Source: Theristus sp. LFF4_11
Lineage: Eukaryota > Nematoda > Chromadorea > Monhysterida > Xyalidae
Direction of reading: 5' to 3'
DNA length: 64,000 nt
NCBI GenBank assembly: GCA_030248135.1
Contig: JASANC010002154.1
Location: 1 to 64,000, forward strand
Shown piece after piece: positions 35,257 to 46,080 of this stretch (its first letter is position 1; every line of letters begins with the position of its first letter). Below the pieces are notes generated by a model. The model was not told where the DNA came from and did not search any database. It saw nothing but the letters and a program-made list of their open reading frames with translations. A program made the position numbers and the translations under genes.

Positions 35257-38035
35257 ATGGTTACTGGCATTTCGTCAACCGTGCCAAAGGTGCAACGTCA
35301 TTACGTCATTGTTGCTGGTAGACCTGTGTTTTTTTTTAAATTTTGCGACATTTTCACCGAAAAAGTTGACCGAATCAGTCATCTTTGGAAGTGTAGAAAT
35401 TTGATTCTGTAAACTCTGTACCAAATTATGTGCAATTCATAAACTCTCTGAAAAGTACAGCAGCAGGATTTCTATAAGTGTTTCAACAGAAAAACAATGA
35501 AATGCAAAAACAATATAACCTGTTTGTCAAATCCAGGCGAATCGAAAGTCGGCAAAACGGCGCTTTTGCATGTCCTGACACAAGGCGTCAGTAATTTCCC
35601 GCGCAATTATTCGCTGGTTCGTTGTTGTCGGAAATTTCACTGCTGATTGGCCACATCGCAAGGTGTTTTTCACAACCAATCAACAACCACACTTGATACA
35701 AACGACGATGATCGAAAAGCCTGCCTGAACACACCGACTCTTTATCCGATACACAACTTTTATCGCAGACTACCGGCGTGGAGGTGCTCACAAAAGCGTT
35801 CCCATTGAGCAAGACGAGCGTTGTCGAGTTTGTGCTGGTCGACTGCGGTGGCGACGAATTGTACAGGTGACGTGTGATTGTTTGAAGACCGCACACTTTG
35901 CGTTTCAACAACACAACAACGGTCTCTCCTTGTCGGGCGGTCGCACACAATCCACACACCGTGGCTGCGACAGCAACGCTTAAAAACTGCTATACTCGTT
36001 GTATAACCTATTTTTTAACCACGTGTCCCACTGAAATGACGTCATGTGCCGCGAAACATGCGCTTCCCGTTCACAGCAAACCACTTTCCGTTCAGCCGGT
36101 TTCTTCCCGTAAACAAATGGTGAATGTCGAATCCGTCGCATCAAACTGAAATCTTAGTGTCCGTACTTTGACAAAAGGGCGTTTTTAAAGCAAATGACGT
36201 CATTTTAGTCTGGACACGTTTGAATAAATCCACAATACCACAGAACCATCCTGGTGACAAAGCAGTTTTGACTGGAGACACTTGTTATTCTGTCTTTTAT
36301 CACAACATGATTCTATCTGTCCTCCAGATCAACCGTGGAACGTTGTTGGCAAGCTGACTCGCTGTTGGCACTCGTTTATGACGTCACCTCCGAGCACTCC
36401 CTGGAAGCGCTCACAGAATACTGGATGAAAAAGTTGTCACAAAAAAGACTGCACGGCTATAAAGGTTGTGCGTGTCCTATTCATGAAAACGGCTCAGCTC
36501 GAAACCGCGCTAAAAAGCGCCAACATTTGTGATAAAATGCATACAGTCCATCTGGAAAATGTATGCAACATGGCGTAATGATCAACCAATCAGCGCTGAG
36601 CACTGCTCATGACCAACCAATCAGCGCTGAGAAAATCTCATGACCAACCAATCAGCGCTGAGAATTGCTATGACCAACCAATCAGCCAGTTGCATATATT
36701 AGCGAGATACATAGACTGTACCATGCCAACTTCCACGCCAAAACGCATTTCCGCGCCAACATTCATGCCAAAATGCATACCACGCAAACATGCAAGCCAA
36801 AATGCATACCAAGCCAATATCCATGCCAAAATGCAGACCAGGCCAACATCCATGCAGAAATGCATACCACACCAACATCCATTTCCCATTCAATTCTGCC
36901 CAAATTTTGAACATTCACATTATTATTATAATTATTGCCGAAAAAACGAACCGAAGCATTAAAATTTTTTCGCATGGCATGAATTTTGGCATTTTCTGAG
37001 CGTGACGATTTCGAAATTCAGCCAATCGCAGGTCTACTAATAGCAAACAAAGTCGACTGCGTCAATCGACGTGTGGTCACAGAGTCGAAGGGACAATGGT
37101 TCGCGAACGCCAACAATTTGCTCTACTGTGAATGTTCGGCCGTGAGTCGCAGGCATTATTTTCCTGCTATTACCTTTTTTTCTAGTCCTGCGACGGAATG
37201 CACGCATGGATACAGAAAATCAGTGTCATGATGGACGCGGAAACTCAAAATTGTCCGAATTAACCGAGCCAGAGTCGTTGGCGACGCGACCGGGTGCTAC
37301 TAGGTCACTTGGGCAGCTTTTCATCGCTGGCATGACACACTATACCGTATTACCTCTAATAAACCCCCATGGGGGTTTATTTCTTCAGCGACTTCTGGGG
37401 GTGGGGGTTTATTTTTGGGGGGGGGTTTATTTTTTGGGGGGGGGGGTTTATTTGGAAACCATTTTTAGGGGTGGGCAAAATGGCAAAAATACCTTCCATG
37501 GCAGGAAGGAAGTCGCAGAAACTTCTGCTCTACATAGAAATTTCCTTTTACAACAGCCTTTTGTAATGAAATTACCATTAACTCATCCATTTGGGGCCTT
37601 TGGTAGCACAATTTCATCATTTTCACTGCAACCAGCCACTGAATTCACTGTTTATGTGTATGTTTTTCTGGGTATGTGTTTCAAACAGGTTTCCAATAAT
37701 CCCCCATGGGGGATTATTTTTGGGGGGGGGGGATTATTTGGAAACTTGTCGAGGGGGTGGGGGTTTATTTTTGGGGGGGGGGTTTAATTTTGGGGGGGGG
37801 GTTTAATAGAGGTAATACGGTAATTTCCTTTTGGAAGACATTTTGAGTCGCAAAATCAAAAAATTGCAGATACCCCATTGCCATTACACTTGTTTATGAT
37901 TCTGTGCTATTTCCGAAATTCTATTCTGGTTCTTTCACAAAAAAATAATTACCGCTTTTCTTCCAGAAAAACAACAGTCAAGTATTCGAAGCGTTCAAGT
38001 CACTCGCGCAGCAGTTTCAAGCACAAGCGAAGTGA
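35257..38035 (+). CDS. IFT27: IFT27/RABL4-type small GTPase of intraflagellar transport complex B
   Basis: A Rab-like GTPase that pairs with IFT25 in cilia. Exons: 35257-35317, 35537-35616, 35769-35866, 36328-36464, 37032-37141, 37967-38035; 555 nt, 184 residues, in frame, close to the usual size of about 186. The P-loop GESKVGKT is near residues 21-28, formed across the first intron. YSLTTGVEV follows, then VDCGGDEL in place of the Rab WDTAGQE, consistent with the relaxed switch II of IFT27. LALVYDVTSE, NKVD (guanine specificity) and CECSAKN (G5) complete the fold. It ends SLAQQFQAQAK with no prenylation cysteine, as expected for IFT27 and unlike true Rabs. The start is the first ATG of an exon reading HYVIVAG into the P-loop. 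Introns hold MITEs of families E and B and two minisatellites. Confidence 0.9.
36002..36239. mobile_element. MITE family E, copy 1
   Basis: About 238 bases in IFT27 intron 3. The left side carries ACGTGTCCCACTGAAATGAC and the right side, in complement, ACGTGTCCAGACTAAAATGAC, both followed by GTCAT. The interior is GTTCACAGCAAACCACTTTC and related sequence. Copies are at 56,863 and 61,909. Confidence 0.8.
36578..36700 (+). repeat. 31-bp minisatellite, four units
   Basis: Units of 30-31 bases starting at about 36,578, 36,609, 36,640 and 36,670, each beginning ATGACCAACCAATCAGCGCT. The core resembles one arm of the family C MITE, so the array may have expanded from a MITE end. Confidence 0.85.
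36722..36890 (+). repeat. ~30-bp minisatellite
   Basis: Five to six degenerate units built on ATGCCAAAATGCATACCA and GCCAACATCC, directly after the 31-base array in IFT27 intron 4. The minus-strand frames across it look repetitive (MHFGM-like) and are artefacts. Confidence 0.8.
37343..37822. mobile_element. MITE family B, copy 3
   Basis: A TA-flanked 480-base copy with ends CCGTATTACC and GGTAATACGG and long G-run arms, in IFT27 intron 5. Confidence 0.85.
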
Positions 38036-39713
38036 ATTTCGACCCAATTTTTTGCTCATTTTTACCCTGTATTATAAAATATCCGTATTCGAAACTCTTG
38101 ATTGGCACCTCTTTGATAATCCAATTAGCGAGTCGCACAGAAAAAATCGTTAATATGTGCTGAGATGTGTTTTTTGCGATTTTTATTATCAGTGCTTGCT
38201 TGCACGGCAATCAACCACCACAAAAGAAAACCACAATATGTGATACACAGAATTTGAACAAAAAATTTGTTTGAATAATAAAGTCTATTCTTTTGAACCG
38301 TTCAGCCAAAAAAATGTTGTCTTGTTCGTCTGATGGGCTCTGAAAACAAAGTCAGTTATTTGACCACAAACTGAATGGAGCAAAAAGTATATGACATCAC
38401 AACGACAAACACACGCATTAAATGTGCCAAACTAAAAACAATAAGATGCATGGTGTGGCCAGAATCTTTTTTTTTACCGTGCGCACTCATTGGTTGATCA
38501 CAATTTGAATCGACAAGCAGTGTGCCAAGTGTTTTCTTTAGAAAACAAGATTTCTTAAATGTCGCGACAATTTATAACATTGCCGTGATTACACAAAAAA
38601 GATTACACAACATCCTGATTGAAAAAAACCGGAAATGAAACAAAAAAGTGCGTTTTGTGAGGCCTGACCGGCCATGCGGCATGACAATAAAACACGTGAA
38701 AGAAAATCACAAACATTAGAATCTTCTGATGGAGAAGTGGGCTATGAATGGTACTTTTCAAATTAGTAACTTCACCGAAAACAATTTTCCCCCAAAAACG
38801 GCAAGAGCAGAGATCAGCGCAACCAACAAAAAGATAATGAAGTTGGAACCTGACAAAAAAGCCAGAATTAACTTAGTTCATTAACAGCAAACTAAATAAA
38901 GTCCTCACTTCAACAAACTGAATGCTTTCGCCACTCACATTGCTGAAATGCTAAACACACACGACACAAAATACACCAACGCCATAGAGGCAACTCTACG
39001 AAGCTCGGAGTTTGTATCTTTATCATGCCAAAACTCCAGGCTCACGGAATGCGGTTGCTAATGTGGTTATATTTGGACTAAGCTACGCGGCTCTGCCCAG
39101 TCCGTGCGTGCGAGTCTCTGATCATCAGGCGGTTGGTATTAGGTCTGATCTGAATACACTTACTGCAGAGAACTTCGTTTCATTTTCACCTCTTTCCGGT
39201 GATTTTTATCAAGAACGAATTGCTTTGCTACCGCGTCAGTTCGTGTCAGGACCAACCACCGTAAATACCGTACTCCTTGGGGCCTAGCGTTTTGTTATAC
39301 ACGAATGCATGAGGTTTGCAGCAGATTGCGTGATACCGATACCAGTAATCAGTAAAGTTACAATCACTGAAGAGAAATCTAAAAAAATGACAAGAAAACA
39401 GGCGAAATCAGTAAGGATCGGAACAACACACGGCCAATTCGCATGTCACACTTTTTTGCGTCAACACAACGAGAAATTCAAAGTGAGCGTCTGTGCGTGT
39501 GGTGACGCTCAAAAATAGAATCGAAAAATAAATACGCCCAGAGAAGGTCTTCCATTTTTGGTGTAATGCGCAACCCATGATCGGAAACAATGGGTGAAAT
39601 CAAGCTGAAGTTTCGGATTGTTCTTCTCCATGCAATAAAATATGCTCCACTTCCAAATATCGGCGTCTTTGTATATGAAGTTCATGATTATCGATTTATT
39701 CGTTAATGCTTTA
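38036..39713. other. Convergent spacer between IFT27 and the phosphotransferase gene
   Basis: This 1.7 kb region holds the 3' flank of both genes. A frame of 91 codons at 39,012-39,287 has fairly protein-like composition but no recognised match and no splice partners. Nothing else stands out. Confidence 0.5.
38277..38282 (+). terminator. Candidate poly(A) signal of IFT27
   Basis: AATAAA lies 242 bases after the IFT27 stop codon. It is the first such hexamer on this strand that I noticed in the 3' flank. Confidence 0.45.
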
Positions 39714-42700
39714 TTATTCCTTCTGCGACGGTTGCTGAATCCGAAAGCACTCGATGTGCAGATACCAGCAGAACTGTTGGCAGACGAGCACACAATTCAG
39801 CATCAGATTGCAGAATGCGTACACCTGAAACGGTCGCCAAAAAAGTGTTCCAACAACCTGCAATACATGAAGTTCGCTGTGTGCGGTTTCGTCAGGTAGA
39901 CGCATACCGCCGTACACCCTGGCTCGTCAGTGCGACGGAACAACATAGAGTCAAGCAAAGAACTCGTTTCCATCTTTTGAATTTTGCAAAAAACGCAATT
40001 AACTCGTTTTTTTCTTGATTTCAAAAAAATCTCCTTCGATGACCCAACCTGAATCAGTAAACAAATTTGGCGCAATGAAAAAAAACGCACCGCGCAAAAG
40101 TACAGCATGTACAGCTCTGGAACAACATTCTCAAAGTATTGATTGAGTATCATCAAAATGGGCGCCATATAAATCGAGTCCCACAGTTCCATCGGGCTTT
40201 TGCTCATGTGTGCAATCTGCAAAAAACGAAGAAAAAAATTTCACTGCTGAAAACATTTTGAACAACGATCGTCAGAAAAAAAACTACCACGGAGTTGGGC
40301 ACAGTAGGGAAGCAAAGTGAAGCAAAAATCACGCTGACATTCAGATCGTGACGAGAGGCTAAGCATCACATACAGTCAAACTCAAGCACACATCCAACTA
40401 GCTGATTGGTCGGTGCTCACGTGATGCATGCGATTCTATGCAAAACAAACTCCGCCTCTACAGGAATCCAAGCACAGAATGCATGCATCAACCAATCGGC
40501 TAGTTGGATATGTCAATGAGTTCAGACTGTAAAGACAGCGTTAATTTTTCTGCTCAAACGTTTGATCATAAAAAATACAAGCGCTCATATCGAAAACAAA
40601 AACTCGCACCAACCACGAGTCTGTTGCAGATTTTCGACGACACGAAGCCGTACATGATGCAGAATAGCACGATGTTCTCGTCGAACACGCCCGATGTGGA
40701 TTTGTAGTAGATCATCAGGTGCGGCACGACCACGGCAAGCAGCGGGAAGATCGGGAAGAGCACAGAGGTTTCCTGGACAGAAAACAGTAAAGCTTCTCTC
40801 GACTGGTGGAAAGTGGCGACTAAGACTGCCCTGTTTGAGCCGGAATTATTCGTTCGTTGATAATGAAACATTCACACCTGAATCCAGTTTCCATTGCTGA
40901 GCTGAAAAGGGACTTTTGCCAAAATTCATTACCGTCTACCAAAACGGACGAAAAAAAACATGCAATCGTCAATCGCAACTCAGCTAAATAGCGATGGTCG
41001 CTAAACGATGGGCGAAGGCTTCTAAGTTCACTGCTAAACGCTCATTGGTCGTCTGTGATCGAAACTACCAATCATCACCTGCTAGAACAGATCAACGTAT
41101 ACTCATTGAAATCGGCTCAATCTGAATTGATTTGTGCCAAAACTCAATTCCAGCTACACCTACTATAACCACCGCTGCAGTCTAACTCTATAACGGATCC
41201 AACTAGCGGATTGACTGGCGATCACGGGATGCCCGCTTTCTGTGCACACCAAACATCCGCCGCCACAGCAATTCCCTCACAGAATGCATGCGCATGCGTC
41301 ACGTCACGTGACCACCAACCAATCAGCTACTCGGATATGTTATAGGGTTAGACTGTATTCCGATTGCGAAACCGTCTAACCGCCACAGTGGATCCGGCTT
41401 TGCCGATGCCGCCGGTGAAAACGGTCGACAGATAGTAATACGCCTGTATGGTCGCGAACACCATCGAGATGCCGATCATGATGATGTTCAGTGGTATACC
41501 GAACATCTGATAAAAAGATGCAACATGAATGTGTCTAGAAGTGACGGAAAATATGAATCGTGTGTGTGTGTGTGTGCAAGCTCTGTTTTGCAATCAGATG
41601 GTCAGATCGCCGAATGCTCGCTTTTACCCGTGCGAGTGTGCGCCGTGCACACCAAAACAAAAAAAAATTGCGCCAGCGTGCGTTAAACTTTAAAAAAAAA
41701 AACTCGTTTTCTTTTTGGATAAAAGGATTGGTTTGTAGAACAAAGACTGTTTCTTCTTCTTCTACCGAAGTACCAAACACGGACGCACGCGCAACTGGCG
41801 CTCATGTGCCAGTGTGTTTGTGCCTGTGCAACTTTACACTGAAAACACGTCCTAGCAAGAGTACACAGTGGGATGGGAAGCCAACAAAAAATAAAACACT
41901 GAACCAGCCTCATTCAGCCAGAACGTCGGTCCAACAAGTGCCGTGAACAGACAAAATGCGATCACACCCATTTGAGCTTCGGTAACGTCGAACCTGGAAC
42001 AGATCACGAAAAAACATTCATAAAAATATACTTTCGGTTCCGAGACTCAATGCGCGCACATATACCGTAGGTAAACAGTTTCATGCATGATGCGGGAATT
42101 CAAAATTGGCAGTGATCCGACTCAGGGCCGGGTCAGTTACGTTACGATATTTTTTGAATTACCACATAAAGATTGAAACTTGTTTCTTTTTGACGTCTGC
42201 AAACGCGTTAAATCGCAGAACGGAACCCAAAACAGATAATATCACAAGCGTGTTTGTTTCTTTGTAAATGTGGCAACAATGCAGAGCAGTGCAAGCAAAC
42301 TGCAGTAAAACATGTGCAATTTGTGCACATTGTCGTGGATCGTGGTAAATGAGTACCGTTTTGAAATCCAAGATTTTGCTATGCGTGTTCAACGTTCAAT
42401 GCTTTATGTTTTGACTAGACTACGCGTCCTTTATCTCTTTTCTGTTTAACTTTACACCTGTTTTTTTTCTCGCTTGACTGTTAGTTTTTCCACCGTGTTC
42501 GCTTCTGACAGAGAGAGTGTGCTTTTGAACATTTTCTGAATGTATTTCCGCAATATTGTAAGTAAAAATAAAATAAAATAAAGGAAACGAAAAAGTCTGC
42601 TACACATATTGCCAATTGAATTGGGTGATTCTGTGATTGTCTGCACCAATCAGTGAGCGCAGTACAAAATTGCGCAGCGCCAATCAGCCGGGAGTGGATT

Positions 42701-44894
42701 GTCTGCACAGAACAGTTCCACTGTTTGCCGAAGAGAATACAGTCGTTTTTTGTTTTGACAAAACAACGCTGTTGCTTGCACACCGTTCAAACTTCAGCGT
42801 TCCCGTGCAGTACGTCTGCCAATGGGCGCAATAGAACAGCACGATCGCGAACGAGCAGACGAGAATGACGGCGCCGTGGTGCGTGCCGAGCATCAGCGAG
42901 AGGCACACCTCGAGGCAGATGAACACTGCAACAGTGGTGGATAAACGTCAATTGGCTGCTTACATCCATTTTATTTGGCAACAAGCAGGAAACTCCGATA
43001 AAACTGTATGAACAGCATGTAGCACGGAGACGCATACTGTAGTGAGAAGATGGTTGAATGGCTGAAATGTGGCGTGCGCTCACGACACGCACACGACACG
43101 CCGTATACGGAATACCACCTACAGTCGAACACTACAACATATCCAAGTAGCTGATTGGTTTGGTGGTCACGTGCATGCATGCGATTGATGCTATGCAAAC
43201 CGAACTCCGGCCTCCACAGCAATTCAAGCACAGAATGCATGCATCAACCAATCAGCTAGTTGGATATGCTATAGAGTTAAAAATTGTAGTTCTAGCCAGG
43301 AAACCTGCCCCGAATGCGTCTACCAAAGCTCTCTGAACAATTTTCTTCAACGAAACTTCCGTCTCCACTCAACACGGTGCTCTGCTCTCTCAAGCAGCTC
43401 TCGCAACAACTGTCGCCGCACCCTGTGTCGCCGAATCGCACCCGTGATCGAACAGCTCGCCCAGCGGCGTTGCACTGCCGGTTCGCCGCGCCTGTTTGCC
43501 GTCGGTGGCGTCGAGTGTCTGGTAAATGAACAGACCAAGCGCGCACAGCAGATACGTCCAGCGGGGCGCCTGCGGAGCACGAGACGTTGTTGTTTTTTGA
43601 GAGACGTCTCAAATAGATAGCACGCCAATTGGGCGCTACTTGACTGATGTGCAGCCGGGCACAACGGATGGCACACGGCAAAACACAGAGCCGACTGATC
43701 GAATTTGACATGCCTCTCCACACTCGCCAGCGCCGCAAAAACTACCGCACGACAAAACGAGTCGTAAAGGCGCGTTTATACCGGACGTATGCGCATGCGT
43801 CACGTCACTTTAGGTCCCGTGTTATTGCATACTACCGTTCCTACCTGACGTACGTCGAAGAACGTCTGCATATGTCAGATATAAACGGGCGTTAATGCAA
43901 GCAAAACAAAAGCCAGTTGCGTTTTGCCTGCTCTCACACACGAACCAACCGGTCGCATCGCATCCGGAGTGTACAACGCGAGCGTCAGCACGGCGACGAC
44001 GTTCGTGACGAGACCAAGCAGCGTGATCAGATTCGGCGCCAACCAGAGCGGATATTTCGTCACCAGTTTGTCCCAGAATCTGAGAGTTCGCGACGAATTT
44101 CCATTAATCAAAGTTGGAAAAACAACCTTCGTCATGTCACTTCCATTGCACGTCAGTGCGATTGACAGACAGCAGGCAGATATGCTCGAAACAGTGCTGG
44201 GCGTCTACGAGCAATTCGATGCTTCAGTCGTGTGTTTCTACCTTCTAATGGCTGTTGTAGCAGACATCCGAAACGTTGCAGTATCATTCAGGACTGTATC
44301 CCGATTTTCCGCAGTTGGAATTGAGTAATGTTCTGCTTTACAGAATGCATAAAAAAGTTCTTCAATCCCCTCTGTTTCTTCGTTGACAAAGATCGGAAGT
44401 CGTTGCCGCTCACCTTTTCATGCACATTTCATCGAGAAACGAGCAATCCTGCGACGAGTATTTGTGATCGGACAGTCGCTTCAGCTGTTGCTCTTCCAGG
44501 AGACAATCGTGCTCCACATAGGCGTTCCAGACGGAGAAGCACGCGGCCAGGAAGCGATTCGTGCCCGTGTACTGCAGCGGAAGAAAAATGGAAAATGATT
44601 AATACAAGTGATTCAAATTTTTTTTTTTAATTATAAACTCATCACATTATAAAAGTGACGAGAGAAGAGAGTGAGGATGAACTGTTCTGTTCCAAGCTGG
44701 TTGGTTTGCCAATCAGTCCGTTAGTCTCATCACTTATCAAACCGGATGGATGAGCTTTTGCAACCCAAACGGCGCTGGGTATATGGTGATGAAATGAGTT
44801 GAGTTTCAGTTCAACCATGATTGAAACAAGAAATAACCTGATAAATGCCGGGCATGTGCTGTTGTTTTCGTTGCGAACGAGTCACTGGCGGCAT
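39714..44894 (-). CDS. Choline/ethanolamine phosphotransferase (CEPT1/EPT1-like)
   Basis: Makes phosphatidylcholine or phosphatidylethanolamine from a CDP-amino-alcohol and diacylglycerol at the ER or Golgi membrane (last Kennedy-pathway step). Exons from the 5' end: 44838-44894, 44414-44571, 43950-44079, 43422-43569, 42784-42925, 41909-41993, 41381-41506, 40614-40772, 40091-40216, 39714-39824; 1,242 nt, 413 residues, near the family's usual 400 or so. The CDP-alcohol phosphotransferase motif DG-xx-AR-x8-G-xxx-D-xxx-D is intact at about 138-160 (DGKQARR, then GELFDHGCD). Other family blocks are [47 protein letters not shown] and LVIAHMSKS. Many hydrophobic segments fit a multipass protein. 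CEPT1, CHPT1 and EPT1 cannot be told apart here. The exon 6 donor appears to be GC (GAG|GCTGGT), since this alone keeps phase and length. Confidence 0.9.
40371..40531. mobile_element. MITE family C, copy 4
   Basis: TA-flanked, CAGTCAAACTCAAG to GAGTTCAGACTGTA, with arms ATCCAACTAGCTGATTGG and CCAATCGGCTAGTTGGAT. It is in an intron of the phosphotransferase gene. Confidence 0.8.
41177..41357. mobile_element. MITE family C, copy 5
   Basis: CAGTCTAACTC to GGGTTAGACTGTA, with arms GGATCCAACTAGCGGATTG and CCAATCAGCTACTCGGAT. It lies 23 bases from the 3' edge of the exon at 41,381-41,506, that is, just after that exon's donor on the minus strand. Confidence 0.8.
42035..42235 (-). repeat. Dispersed repeat family A, copy 4
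   Basis: A reverse copy: GAGACTCAATGCGCGC, CAGTTTCATGCATGATGCGG, TTGAAACTTGTTTC and CTGCAAACGCGTTAAATCGC. It is in a phosphotransferase intron. Confidence 0.65.
43120..43288. mobile_element. MITE family C, copy 6
   Basis: CAGTCGAACACTAC at the left and GAGTTAAAAATTGTA at the right. The arms are ATATCCAAGTAGCTGATTGG and CCAATCAGCTAGTTGGATAT. It is in a phosphotransferase intron. Confidence 0.8.
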
Positions 44895-46080
44895 TGTGAT
44901 TGTGACAAAATACGAGCAAAAATTACGAAATGAAAAATCTGATGGAAAAAATCCAATGCAATAGTTCCGTGTGATCAATTAACCCCAGTGTCAATGTCAA
45001 GTAACAAAGGTCAACCTGAATCTTGAAAAAAACGGTAAAAACTTTTTTTGATTTGTTAAAAAATTTAAAATGCTGGATGAAAATCTGAAGGTCGACACAA
45101 ACAGGTGCATTCGAAATTCGAATCGAACCGCGCTGACGCGCAGAGTCCGAACCGAACCGAATCTTGCATTTATAGAGCCGAATTAAACCATTTTAACCGC
45201 ACGGCTTCATATTTATTATTAAAGCACATGTACGGTGGAGATGGTCCTCTTCTTCCTCTTTAACACGGGAAAGAAAAAATGCAAAAAAACCAATTTGGTC
45301 CTTTTTCACCTTTTCAAAAATGCTAACCCTTAAAACTGAAACCTGACAAAAAAATTATCCCTCTTTTTCTTGCTGACGATTTTTTTACAAAATCCATTCC
45401 AAGAAAATTTTCTGTTGAACTTTCCAAAAATTGTGGTGCGAAAACATAGTAGGGAACCAAATTTTTTTAGGAATTTGTTGTTGGTGCAGTGATGGAAAAA
45501 TCGATTTTTAAATTTCAATTTTAGATTTTTCTTCAATTGAAAAAAACAAAATTTCAGTTTAGTTGGGAAATGGCCTTATGAAGCTTTGCGATTAATCGGC
45601 CGTTTTTTGTGTTTTTTAGGGGAAGAATAAGGAAAATTTCTGCAACGCTCCTCCTCGCCGGAGTGCAGTGTGTGTGGGACCGACCGACACTTCATCGATT
45701 TGTATACATTCTTAAAAGTGATTTTTTTGATTTTTGATCTGAGGTTGCTTGTAATGAGTCGTTGTAGGTTCCTAATCCTAAACCTAATCCTAATCCTAAG
45801 CCAAGCCTTTTTGATAAGGTGAAAATGATCAATTTAGTTTTTGCATTTTTTTCTTTCGTGTGTTATGGAGGAGGAGCACCGGAACTGCAGATGCAGCTGT
45901 TTTAATAATGATGCATTACGCACTTCATCATGCTTCATTTCCGCTCTCTCGCTTTCACTGTCACGAAGAAATAGTGCAACTGAAGAACTGAAGTTGGCAT
46001 GATTCAAGAAGCCCGCCGAACGGACGACGATGCTACGAGCGTTCCTGAATTGAACTGAAACTGAACGTGACGAACCAACC
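44895..46080. promoter_or_regulatory. Divergent 5' region shared by the phosphotransferase and PERK genes
   Basis: The two start codons face away from each other across 1,186 bases, so both promoters should lie here. No TATA box or named factor site could be assigned with confidence. Around 45,774-45,800 there is a short run of CCTAA-type units resembling telomeric sequence. The 45,340-45,560 stretch is rich in poly-T and poly-A. Confidence 0.45.

Noticed and set aside
39012..39287. Frame of 91 codons downstream of IFT27
   Set aside because: Composition is plausible for protein but there is no match and no exon chain. Not listed as a gene.
45770..45802. Short run of CCTAA-type units resembling a telomere
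   Set aside because: Only about five degenerate units in single-copy context. Too short to support an interstitial telomere or a fusion point.
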